Source: Maribellus luteus
Lineage (GTDB): Bacteria; Bacteroidota; Bacteroidia; Bacteroidales; Prolixibacteraceae
Assembly: GCF_003576475.1 (NCBI RefSeq)
Contig: NZ_QWGR01000016.1
Coordinates: 1-64,000, forward strand
DNA: 64,000 nucleotides
Direction of reading: 5' to 3'
A program made the translations under genes and the position numbers. Under the pieces are notes generated by a model, which saw nothing but the letters and a program-made list of their open reading frames with translations, had not been told where the DNA came from and ran no database searches. This document shows positions 26,160-33,096 of this stretch, piece after piece (within the stretch, counting starts at the first letter, position 1; the number at the start of each line of letters is the position of its first letter).

Positions 26160-27305
26160 ATGAACCCCATATTTCCTCCAGAGATTATTAAAGCATCTGT
26201 TGAAAGTCATTTTTCACGTTTTAGTAAAAATTCACGTTTAATTTACTTTGTTGTATTGTTAGTATTCTGTTTGGTAATAGTCTCTATGTTTTTTATAAAG
26301 ACTGAGATTACGGTGCAGGGACGGGGAATTTTTCGTTCGTCCTCTGAATCTGTGTCAATAGTTTCACCTGTGGTCGCCGAAGTAAAGAAAACGGTTTTAA
26401 GGGAAAACCAAAGTGTACGAAAAGGAGATACGCTGGTTTGGCTTGATTACGAAAAGATTGAGAAACGTATTGTTCATATTGAAAATCTTATTCTCGAGAA
26501 TGAGGCTTATTTGAATGATATATCTCGTATGTTGGAATATAAATATTCTGCACTGGAAACAGATTTATTTTGTTCTACTCACTCTAGTTATCGTCAAAAG
26601 CTTAAGGAATACAATTTAAATATCGGATTGCAGGAGAAAGTTTATTCACGTGCGAAGCAGCTTTTTGACAAGCAAGTTATTCCTATTGCTGAATTGGAAG
26701 AAAAGGAATTTGCTCTTCATAAAATAAGAGAAGACTTAAAGAACTACATCCAGTCTACCAGAAATGAATGGGAAAGCCTTGCCGTTTCTTATCGTTTGGA
26801 AAATAAGAAGTATATGAGCGAAATTGTGAACTTACAAAACGATAAGAAGAATTTTATTATTACAGCTCCCGAATCCGGTCATATTACCAATTATTCCGGA
26901 ATAAAAGTAGGGAGTTTTGTTACAACCGGAGAAAGCATTGCCGAAATAAGTCCGGATGGAGAGATTCTTGCGGAACATTTAGTATCCCCAAAGGATATAG
27001 GATATCTTCAGGTTTATATGCCTGTAATTTTTCAGATCGATGCTTACAATTACAATCAGTGGGGACTGGCATCCGGGAGAATAATCGAGATATCAAATGA
27101 AATTTATGTTGTTAATAATCAGCCTTTTTTTAAAGTTAGGAGTAGCCTCGATCAATCTCATCTTTCACTAAAAAACGGATATAAAGGCAGCTTGAAAAAG
27201 GGGCTGACGGTTACTGCCCGTTTTAAAGTCACGAAGCGAACATTGGCTCAGCTGCTTTTTGATAAAACGGACGATTGGTTAAACCCTAAAATCATTTCAG
27301 AATAA
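26160..27305 (+). CDS. HlyD-family secretion adaptor (second copy)
   Basis: Adaptor protein of 381 residues with one membrane segment (about 25-45), a barrel-sandwich motif split around a coiled coil (about 95-230: VVAEVKKTVLRENQSVRKGDTLVWL and later ITAPESGHITNYSGIKVGSFVTTG), and a C-terminal barrel. It is only distantly similar to the 22080 copy and is more AT-rich, suggesting separate acquisition. It precedes a C39 exporter gene by 11 bases and two GG-leader peptides further on, so its job is very likely to carry exported peptides across the periplasm. Confidence 0.88.
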   Translation: MNPIFPPEIIKASVESHFSRFSKNSRLIYFVVLLVFCLVIVSMFFIKTEITVQGRGIFRSSSESVSIVSPVVAEVKKTVLRENQSVRKGDTLVWLDYEKIEKRIVHIENLILENEAYLNDISRMLEYKYSALETDLFCSTHSSYRQKLKEYNLNIGLQEKVYSRAKQLFDKQVIPIAELEEKEFALHKIREDLKNYIQSTRNEWESLAVSYRLENKKYMSEIVNLQNDKKNFIITAPESGHITNYSGIKVGSFVTTGESIAEISPDGEILAEHLVSPKDIGYLQVYMPVIFQIDAYNYNQWGLASGRIIEISNEIYVVNNQPFFKVRSSLDQSHLSLKNGYKGSLKKGLTVTARFKVTKRTLAQLLFDKTDDWLNPKIISE

Positions 27306-27316
27306 AAATTACCCTC

Positions 27317-29530
27317 ATGAACATAAAGGTTAAACAACGTGATATTACCGATTGCGGGGCTGCCTGCCTCGCCTCGGTGGCAGCGCATTACAGGTTAAAA
27401 CTTCCGGTTTCGAGAATACGACAATGGGCCGGTACAGATAAAAAAGGAACCAATGCCTGGGGACTGATTAAAGCTGCCGAAAAAATGGGGATGACAGCCA
27501 AAGGCGTTCGGGCAACTCCCGATGCGTTGCCGGAAATACCTCTTCCGGCTATTGCCCATGTTGTTGTTAAGGAAAAGCTACAGCATTATGTGGTTATCTA
27601 TAAGGTAACTCCGGCCTATGTCGAAAAAATGGATCCGGGTACAGGGAAACTGGAAAAGCAGGCGATAGAAGAATTCAATAAAGAATGGACCGGCGTACTG
27701 ATTCTTCTTTCTCCTTCGGGCGGTTTTAAAGCCGGAAATGAGAAAGTATCTAACCTAAAGCGTTTTATGTTTTTGTTGCACCCACATAAAAAAGTGCTGG
27801 CGCAGGCCTTGTTTGGGGCTGTAATTTTTACCGTGCTCGGTTTATCTACCTCCATTTATATTCAGAAAATAACCGATCATGTATTGATAAACGGAAATAA
27901 TAACCTACTTACACTTTTAAGTGTGGTAATGATTGTCATCTTGTTGTTGCAGATTTTTATTGGCGTCATGCAAACTGTCTTTGTTTTAAAAACAGGGCAA
28001 TTGATTGATGCCCGTTTGATACTCGGTTATTACAAACACTTGTTAAAGCTTCCGCAGCGTTTTTTTGACACCATGCGTACCGGCGAAATTGTTTCTCGGA
28101 TAAACGACGCAGTTAAAATCAGGGCATTTATAAACGATACAATGATCAGTTTCATCGTAAACATTTTTATCGTGGTGTTTGCCTTTTCATTGATGTTTAT
28201 TTACAACTGGAAACTTGCCTTGATTATGTTACTCGTAATCCCTTTGTATCTTGCCATTTATTTAATAACCAATTACCTGAATAAAAAACGTGAGCGAAAA
28301 ATAATGGAACAGGCAGCCGATCTGGAAGCACAGTTGGTTGAATCCATCAATTCTGAGAAGACAATTAAACAGCTTGGTATTGAAGAATTCACGAACCTGA
28401 AAACAGAAGTTCGTTTTATCAGCCTCTTGCAATCTGCCTATAAGTCGGGGTTGAATTCTGTTTTTTCAGGTAATTCATCCATGTTTGTCAGTCGTATTTT
28501 TACTATTATACTGTTGTGGGCAGGTAGTATATTTGTATTACGCCAGGAAATAACGCCAGGAGAGTTGATGTCGTTTTACGCCCTTATTGGTTATTTTACC
28601 GGGCCGGTATCTTCTCTTATTAGTATGAACAAAACCTACCAAAATGCGACCATTGCTGCCGACCGCTTGTTTGAGATTATGGACTTGGAGCAGGAAGCTG
28701 ACGACGACCTGGTGGATGCTGCAACAGCTCAGTTAGGCGATATTGTTTTTGATAATGTATCGTTTAGTTACGGCACGAGGGTTGACGTTTTTGAAGGGTT
28801 TAATATCACCTTTAAGCAAGGCGAAATTGCAGCCATTATTGGCGAAAGTGGCTCGGGGAAAACAACCATTGCAGCCTTGTTGCAAAAACTTTACCCACTA
28901 TCCGAGGGGACAATTTTTATAGGCAACACCAACCTAAAATATTTTAGTAACCAAAGCTTGAGGCAGGTGGTAGGCATTGTCCCCCAAAACCTGGACCTGT
29001 TTACCGGGCGGGTGATTGATAATATTGCAGTAGGCGAATTTACCCCTGATATGCCCCGTGTACTCGAAATTTGCCGGCAGTTGGGCATGATTGATTTTAT
29101 CGAGAAGCTACCCGCCGGTTTTAATACTTTGGTTGGCGAACATGGCGCAACACTTTCGGGCGGGCAAAAACAACGCCTTGCTATTGCCCGCGCCCTGTAC
29201 CGTAATCCTCAAATACTTATTATGGACGAAGCAACCTCTTCGCTCGACAGTGAAGCCGAATACCATGTGCAGCAAACTATTCAGCAATTGAAAGATGAAG
29301 GGAAAACCATACTTATTATTGCGCACCGCCTAAGCACTGTTCTTTTGGCCGACAATATTGTTGTGCTCGAAAATGGAAAATTAATTGAACAGGGGAACCA
29401 TGCTGAATTGTATGCGCAGCAGGGGAAATATTTTGACCTTTGGCAGAAACAGATGCCGGACTCTTTCTTGATCTCCCCCAAAGTGGGGGAAATCGGAGAC
29501 GCCAATAATCTCAATACTCAAAATTTATAA
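27317..29530 (+). CDS. C39-peptidase ABC exporter (second copy)
   Basis: Exporter-peptidase of 737 residues with a full catalytic triad: Cys13 in ITDCGAACL, His90 in LQHYVVIY and Asp106 in KMDPGTG. It should therefore cut after Gly-Gly of leader peptides and move the mature peptide outwards. The membrane domain (about 155-440) is followed by an ATPase with GESGSGKTT, LSGGQKQR and LIMDEATSSLD. The two GG peptides 0.5-0.8 kb downstream are its probable substrates. The last 20 residues after the conserved end are encoded by a REP-like hairpin sequence (29474-29490), so the native C-terminus has probably been altered. Confidence 0.93.
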   Translation: MNIKVKQRDITDCGAACLASVAAHYRLKLPVSRIRQWAGTDKKGTNAWGLIKAAEKMGMTAKGVRATPDALPEIPLPAIAHVVVKEKLQHYVVIYKVTPAYVEKMDPGTGKLEKQAIEEFNKEWTGVLILLSPSGGFKAGNEKVSNLKRFMFLLHPHKKVLAQALFGAVIFTVLGLSTSIYIQKITDHVLINGNNNLLTLLSVVMIVILLLQIFIGVMQTVFVLKTGQLIDARLILGYYKHLLKLPQRFFDTMRTGEIVSRINDAVKIRAFINDTMISFIVNIFIVVFAFSLMFIYNWKLALIMLLVIPLYLAIYLITNYLNKKRERKIMEQAADLEAQLVESINSEKTIKQLGIEEFTNLKTEVRFISLLQSAYKSGLNSVFSGNSSMFVSRIFTIILLWAGSIFVLRQEITPGELMSFYALIGYFTGPVSSLISMNKTYQNATIAADRLFEIMDLEQEADDDLVDAATAQLGDIVFDNVSFSYGTRVDVFEGFNITFKQGEIAAIIGESGSGKTTIAALLQKLYPLSEGTIFIGNTNLKYFSNQSLRQVVGIVPQNLDLFTGRVIDNIAVGEFTPDMPRVLEICRQLGMIDFIEKLPAGFNTLVGEHGATLSGGQKQRLAIARALYRNPQILIMDEATSSLDSEAEYHVQQTIQQLKDEGKTILIIAHRLSTVLLADNIVVLENGKLIEQGNHAELYAQQGKYFDLWQKQMPDSFLISPKVGEIGDANNLNTQNL
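29474..29490. repeat. REP-like hairpin inside the 3' end of the exporter gene
   Basis: TCCCCC-AAAGT-GGGGGA, followed by AATCGGAGAC. It resembles the intergenic hairpins at 9339 and 11828 but lies within a coding region, encoding part of SPKVGEIGD at the exporter's C-terminus. Confidence 0.6.
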
Positions 29531-29547
29531 TCTAAAGCCTCTAAAAG

Positions 29548-29901
29548 ATGACAAAACTGTTTAATCAAATTGAATTGATCGAACGGATTGACCAGTTAAT
29601 TCGTTTGAAAGCAACAGGAAGCCCAAAAGCTTTAGCCGAAAAACTCAATGTTTCGGAATCAACCATTTACCGGATTGTTGATACCATTAAAGAACTTGGC
29701 GCCCCGGTAGATTACAACCTGGTATATCAAAGTTATGTTTATACCGAAGAAGTAAACTTTTTGTGCGGTTTTTTTTCTTGCGAACTGTCACGGTCAGACT
29801 ATAAAAAGGTTAACGGAGGCTTTGGAAATTTGCAATTTTTAGTTGAAAAAGATTTCTCACTGTCAAAATTTGAGAGTGGCATATGTTATCCTTGTAAATG
29901 A
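29548..29901 (+). CDS. HTH protein carrying an embedded double-glycine motif
   Basis: Small predicted DNA-binding protein of 117 residues. Residues 8-50 form a winged-helix-like HTH (SPKALAEKLNVSESTIYRIVDTIKEL). The second half departs from ordinary regulators: ELSRSDYKKVNGG (79-91) closely matches the leader ends of the two downstream peptides (SEELKDANGG and KNEVQNINGG). It is followed by a 26-residue tail containing two cysteines (CYPC). It may regulate the cluster, be processed by the exporter, or descend from a fused leader gene. It lies 17 bases after the exporter gene. HTH assignment is solid; the GG role is inference. Confidence 0.7.
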   Translation: MTKLFNQIELIERIDQLIRLKATGSPKALAEKLNVSESTIYRIVDTIKELGAPVDYNLVYQSYVYTEEVNFLCGFFSCELSRSDYKKVNGGFGNLQFLVEKDFSLSKFESGICYPCK

Positions 29902-29958
29902 GTTTGTCGCGATACTCATATTAAGTTTTAATTTATTAACTCACAAAAATTAAAAATC

Positions 29959-30153
29959 ATGGAAAAGACATTAGATTTAAACTTGCTTGGAGTCGTTGAA
30001 CTGGACAGTGAGGAATTGAAGGACGCAAATGGAGGATGGATTAGATTGGTTTATGCACACCTTGCAGCACTTGCAGCAGAACTTGTGTATGAAGGAGTAG
30101 AGCAATGCTACAATGATTTTGTTGAAGGATTCGAAGAAACTTATAACCATTAA
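29959..30153 (+). CDS. Double-glycine leader peptide 1 (putative exported peptide)
   Basis: Precursor of 64 residues. The leader LDLNLLGVVELDSEELKDANGG ends at Gly25-Gly26, the recognition pattern of C39 peptidases. Cleavage would release a 38-residue, acidic, helix-prone peptide starting WIRLVYAHLAALAAEL with a single cysteine. This fits a bacteriocin-like or signalling peptide exported by the ABC/HlyD pair upstream. No modification enzyme is in the cluster, so it may be unmodified. It has no recognised family beyond the leader type. Confidence 0.75.
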   Translation: MEKTLDLNLLGVVELDSEELKDANGGWIRLVYAHLAALAAELVYEGVEQCYNDFVEGFEETYNH

Positions 30154-30171
30154 TACTAAAGTTTAATTATC

Positions 30172-30351
30172 ATGATAGAAATGATTGATTTAACCAAAAA
30201 CGAAGTACAAAATATAAATGGCGGTGCTCCAGCATGGAATTGGACAGGTAAAATATTGGGAGCTATTGCTGAAGTTATAGCAGATTGGGAAGATAGTTTA
30301 CAGTCGCCGGAAGGACAGGCGATGTATAATGCACTACAAGATTTTCATTAA
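30172..30351 (+). CDS. Double-glycine leader peptide 2 (putative exported peptide)
   Basis: A 59-residue precursor, easily missed by length cut-offs. The short leader ends QNINGG at Gly17-Gly18. The 41-residue core begins APAWNWTGKILGAIAEVIADW, with a GxxxG motif (Gly26-Gly30), a feature of helix-helix pairing in two-peptide bacteriocins. It starts 18 bases after peptide 1 stops, suggesting the two are made together. Both share the NGG end with the HTH protein. Activity is inferred from architecture only. Confidence 0.72.
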   Translation: MIEMIDLTKNEVQNINGGAPAWNWTGKILGAIAEVIADWEDSLQSPEGQAMYNALQDFH

Positions 30352-30376
30352 TCTTTGATTATTAAAAATTTTAAAG

Positions 30377-30411
30377 AGAATGGTGGATTTTATTTTTGGA
30401 TTCACCATTCT
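30377..30411 (+). terminator. Hairpin after the peptide genes
   Basis: AGAATGGTG pairs with CACCATTCT (extendable to 11 pairs with one G-U) around a 13-base loop, 25 bases after peptide 2. No T-run follows, so it may be a partial terminator or an mRNA stabiliser keeping peptide transcripts more abundant than the membrane-protein genes downstream. Confidence 0.45.
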
Positions 30412-30439
30412 ATATTGACTAGGTAATTTTGATCTTAAA

Positions 30440-30886
30440 ATGTATATAATATTTTTGTTAACAATAATAATCGTCAGTTCAATACTAGTTTTTATTGAAA
30501 CAAAGAAAAAGGAGCTTTTTGTCGTAATTTTTTCCTACAAATTTAAATATGTTGGTTTAATTTTGGTCATGGTTTTGTTTTTGCTAAGTTTTATTAAAAT
30601 AGTTAACATTGAGCCATACTATAGTATTAGGATTCTATTCTCTAATTTAGGATTGATGATTATGGTTTTGTCAAAAGATAAGGAAGAATTTCCAAATAGC
30701 AATTCAACCAGACTACTCTGTTTTGTTCTGTCGACGCTTATTTTATATTTAGGATATCATGTGAAGGACATAGTTTTTGGCACCCAAACATCAATTAAAT
30801 TATCTCAATATGTAACAAACGTACTAATAATATATTTGGCGTCTTATCATTATATAAAAAACAAGAAAAGTGCAAAAACAGTTTAA
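30440..30886 (+). CDS. Hypothetical membrane protein of the peptide cluster
   Basis: Integral membrane protein of 148 residues with four or five hydrophobic segments and a lysine-rich end. Very AT-rich coding, like the rest of this end of the cluster. No family was recognised. It overlaps the CPBP-like gene by 17 bases, so the two are translated together. Position after peptide genes and membrane location make it an immunity-protein candidate, but that is inference; no sequence feature proves it. Confidence 0.6.
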   Translation: MYIIFLLTIIIVSSILVFIETKKKELFVVIFSYKFKYVGLILVMVLFLLSFIKIVNIEPYYSIRILFSNLGLMIMVLSKDKEEFPNSNSTRLLCFVLSTLILYLGYHVKDIVFGTQTSIKLSQYVTNVLIIYLASYHYIKNKKSAKTV

Positions 30887-31358
30887 TCCTGCTTTATTCA
30901 TTAGTTACCTACTTAGAGTCCGGACACATAAATTTATTTTAATATTATTTGGTTTTTCATTTTTGTTAGGGGTTATTACTACTTTTTTACCGGAACCAGA
31001 AATGGCAGATCCAATTATCAGTGAGAGTTTATTACATGATGTTCTGTTAACAGTATTTTTGGCTCCCATCGTTGAAACACTGTTATTTCAATTGCTAGTA
31101 ATCGAGGCTATACGAAAGATAATAAAAAGGCCAAGAAAGAACATTTGTCTCGCATTATTGCTATCTAGTACAGTATTTGCATTAAGTCATACATATAGTT
31201 TGGGCTATTTTTTTATCACCTATTTGGGTGGGATTGTGTTAGCTCTGGCATATTATCTTGGTAGGTATAGGAGAGAAAATGCGTTTTTTGTTGTATTTGT
31301 AATTCACTCGCTATATAATTTATCTGTTTTTATTTACAATCATTTTTTTTATGTCTAA
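30870..31358 (+). CDS. CPBP-family intramembrane protease-like protein, variant motif
   Basis: Membrane protein of 162 residues starting at GTG, inside the end of the previous gene. It has the fold signature of CPBP (CAAX/bacteriocin-processing) proteins: motif 1 region APIVETLLFQ, motif 2 VFALSH and motif 3 VIHSLYN. The classic EExxxR is changed to ETxxxQ, so only one glutamate and no arginine remain; proteolytic activity is doubtful, or a variant mechanism applies. Family members in bacteriocin loci often confer self-immunity. That role is plausible here but unproven. Confidence 0.7.
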   Translation: MQKQFNPALFISYLLRVRTHKFILILFGFSFLLGVITTFLPEPEMADPIISESLLHDVLLTVFLAPIVETLLFQLLVIEAIRKIIKRPRKNICLALLLSSTVFALSHTYSLGYFFITYLGGIVLALAYYLGRYRRENAFFVVFVIHSLYNLSVFIYNHFFYV

Positions 31359-31904
31359 ATTAGTTTCTCGGTATTTGCAATTTGGTACTATTTGCTAAAT
31401 AGCTTTTGTGAAAGATCAATTAGCAACTTATCTTTTTTCCACTAACTTATCTTTTTGAGTTTATTTTAAAAGAAAGTAAATTCCTGCAAATACTTCTATT
31501 TCTGTTTATATTACAACCGAAATGATTGTTTATGAGCTAATTTTAAAAGTGCTTACTTTTGATTTCCCGGATATTGTTGCAAGTGTTGTTTCCATGTTTA
31601 TATGAGTGTTTCTGAATTATTTACTGATTCGTTCTGTAAAAGAATAGTTTGAAGGGATTCAATATTTTCAGATAGATCGGCCTCTTCTCATGTACAAGAT
31701 TGCACGAGGAAAAGTGTAGTGTGTGGTCGATGAGTCTTGGTTTTTGAATACCGTCTGACATCATCATTCGTTCATCCCCAGTCGTCATTGATTCTCGCAA
31801 CTTTTATCTTCCAACATCCCGCTTCAGGCTTTCGCCATCCCGCTTCAATCTTCTCTTTCTCAATTGCTTTCAATCTTAATTTTTTCAAAAAAAAGCTGAA
31901 AATG

Positions 31905-31935
31905 TATTGCAGATAAATTAAAATGCGTACTTTTG
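31905..31935 (+). promoter_or_regulatory. Upstream promoter of the rpsL operon (P1)
   Basis: TATTG at 31905-31909 lies 18 bases before TACTTTTG (31928-31935), a good -33/-7 pair. The downstream bases GCGAGCCGTTTT resemble those after P2. Confidence 0.6.
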
Positions 31936-31978
31936 CGAGCCGTTTTTGGGGAATACTATGCATTTCCCACTAGAAGCA

Positions 31979-32009
31979 ATTGATAATTAAGGATTTTTGC
32001 ATACTTTTG
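31979..32009 (+). promoter_or_regulatory. Downstream promoter of the rpsL operon (P2)
   Basis: ATTG at 31979-31982 lies 19 bases before TACTTTTG (32002-32009). The box is identical to P1 and is followed by GCAGTCCGTTTT. A transcript would start about 40 bases before rpsL. Confidence 0.65.
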
Positions 32010-32057
32010 CAGTCCGTTTTGCGAATTGATTATTAACTATATAAAAAACAGGTATTT

Positions 32058-32438
32058 ATGCCAACTATTCAACAGTTAGTTAGAAAAGGAAGACAAAGCA
32101 AGGTTGAGACAAGCAAGTCTCCGGCCTTGGATTCATGCCCACAACGTCGTGGTGTATGTGTGCGTGTTTATACCACCACTCCTAAAAAACCTAACTCGGC
32201 AATGCGTAAAGTAGCCAGGGTAAGGTTAACTAATGGTAAAGAGGTGAATGCTTACATTCCCGGAGAAGGACACAACCTGCAGGAGCACTCAATTGTGCTG
32301 GTTCGTGGAGGTAGGGTAAAAGACCTTCCGGGGGTACGTTACCACTTAATTCGTGGTGCACTCGATACCGCTGGTGTTGAAGGACGTACACAACGTCGTT
32401 CGAAATACGGTGCCAAGAGACCGAAAGACAAGAAGTAA
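32058..32438 (+). CDS. rpsL: 30S ribosomal protein S12
   Basis: Decoding-centre protein of 126 residues. The [14 protein letters not shown] and [13 protein letters not shown] segments and the [10 protein letters not shown] loop, containing the aspartate usually methylthiolated, are intact. The lysines in PKKPNS and GRVKDLPG, where streptomycin-resistance changes usually arise, are unchanged. It is the first gene of the translation cluster, with two promoter candidates upstream and a 130-base gap to rpsG that contains a GTCTTC/GAAGAC inverted repeat. Confidence 0.98.
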   Translation: MPTIQQLVRKGRQSKVETSKSPALDSCPQRRGVCVRVYTTTPKKPNSAMRKVARVRLTNGKEVNAYIPGEGHNLQEHSIVLVRGGRVKDLPGVRYHLIRGALDTAGVEGRTQRRSKYGAKRPKDKK

Positions 32439-32568
32439 GAAAAAGTAATTAACACTGTTATTTATTAGTGGTTTGGTTGAGTAAGGAAATCTCTCTAATG
32501 TCTTCCGGAGATGAACTGAAGACCGCCTACGGGCAACCAATTTAGATAACACTAAAAGAAGTTTTAAA

Positions 32569-33045
32569 ATGAGAAAAGCAAAACCAAAGAAGAGACATTT
32601 ATTGCCGGATCCGAAATTTAATGACGTTTTGGTAACCCGGTTTGTCAACGACCTGATGGTGGACGGAAAGAAGTCAACTGCATACACTATTTTCTATGAT
32701 ACAATGAGTATGATCGAAAAACGTATGAAAGACTCTGAAGTTGCACCGCTTGATGTTTGGAAAAAAGCATTGGAGAATATTACTCCTGCTGTTGAGGTTA
32801 AAAGCCGCCGTGTTGGTGGTGCTACTTTCCAGGTTCCGATGGAAATTCGTGCGGAAAGAAAAACTTCAATCAGTATCAAGAATATGATATTATTTGCCCG
32901 GAAACGTTCAGGCAAATCAATGGCCGATAAGTTGTCTGCAGAAATTATTGCTGCTTTCAACGAAGAGGGTGGAGCTTACAAGAAGAAAGAAGATACCCAC
33001 AGAATGGCTGAAGCAAACCGTGCATTCGCGCATTTCAGATTCTAG
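32569..33045 (+). CDS. rpsG: 30S ribosomal protein S7
   Basis: Head-assembly protein of the small subunit, 158 residues. It binds 16S rRNA and contacts tRNA at the exit site. The N-terminal [18 protein letters not shown] and the VGGATFQVP motif are characteristic. In E. coli S7 represses its own operon by binding the rpsL-rpsG gap; here that gap also shows an inverted repeat (32500-32505 with 32518-32523), so similar control is possible but unproven. Confidence 0.98.
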   Translation: MRKAKPKKRHLLPDPKFNDVLVTRFVNDLMVDGKKSTAYTIFYDTMSMIEKRMKDSEVAPLDVWKKALENITPAVEVKSRRVGGATFQVPMEIRAERKTSISIKNMILFARKRSGKSMADKLSAEIIAAFNEEGGAYKKKEDTHRMAEANRAFAHFRF

Positions 33046-33096
33046 TTTAGAGATATAGTATTTTGGTAAAATTTGATTAGAAAATTGGTTTAAAAA

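Larger units (their letters stand above)
31359..32057. other. Non-coding gap before the ribosomal cluster
   Basis: A 699-base AT-rich spacer without a supported gene. It holds two direct copies of CATCCCGCTTCA (31815-31826, 31836-31847) and two promoter candidates for rpsL near its end. No tRNA was recognised. Confidence 0.6.

Noticed and set aside
31772-31963. Minus-strand open frame of 63 codons before rpsL
   Set aside because: It overlaps direct repeats and the P1 promoter and has low-complexity Lys/Glu sequence; it is unlikely to be a gene.
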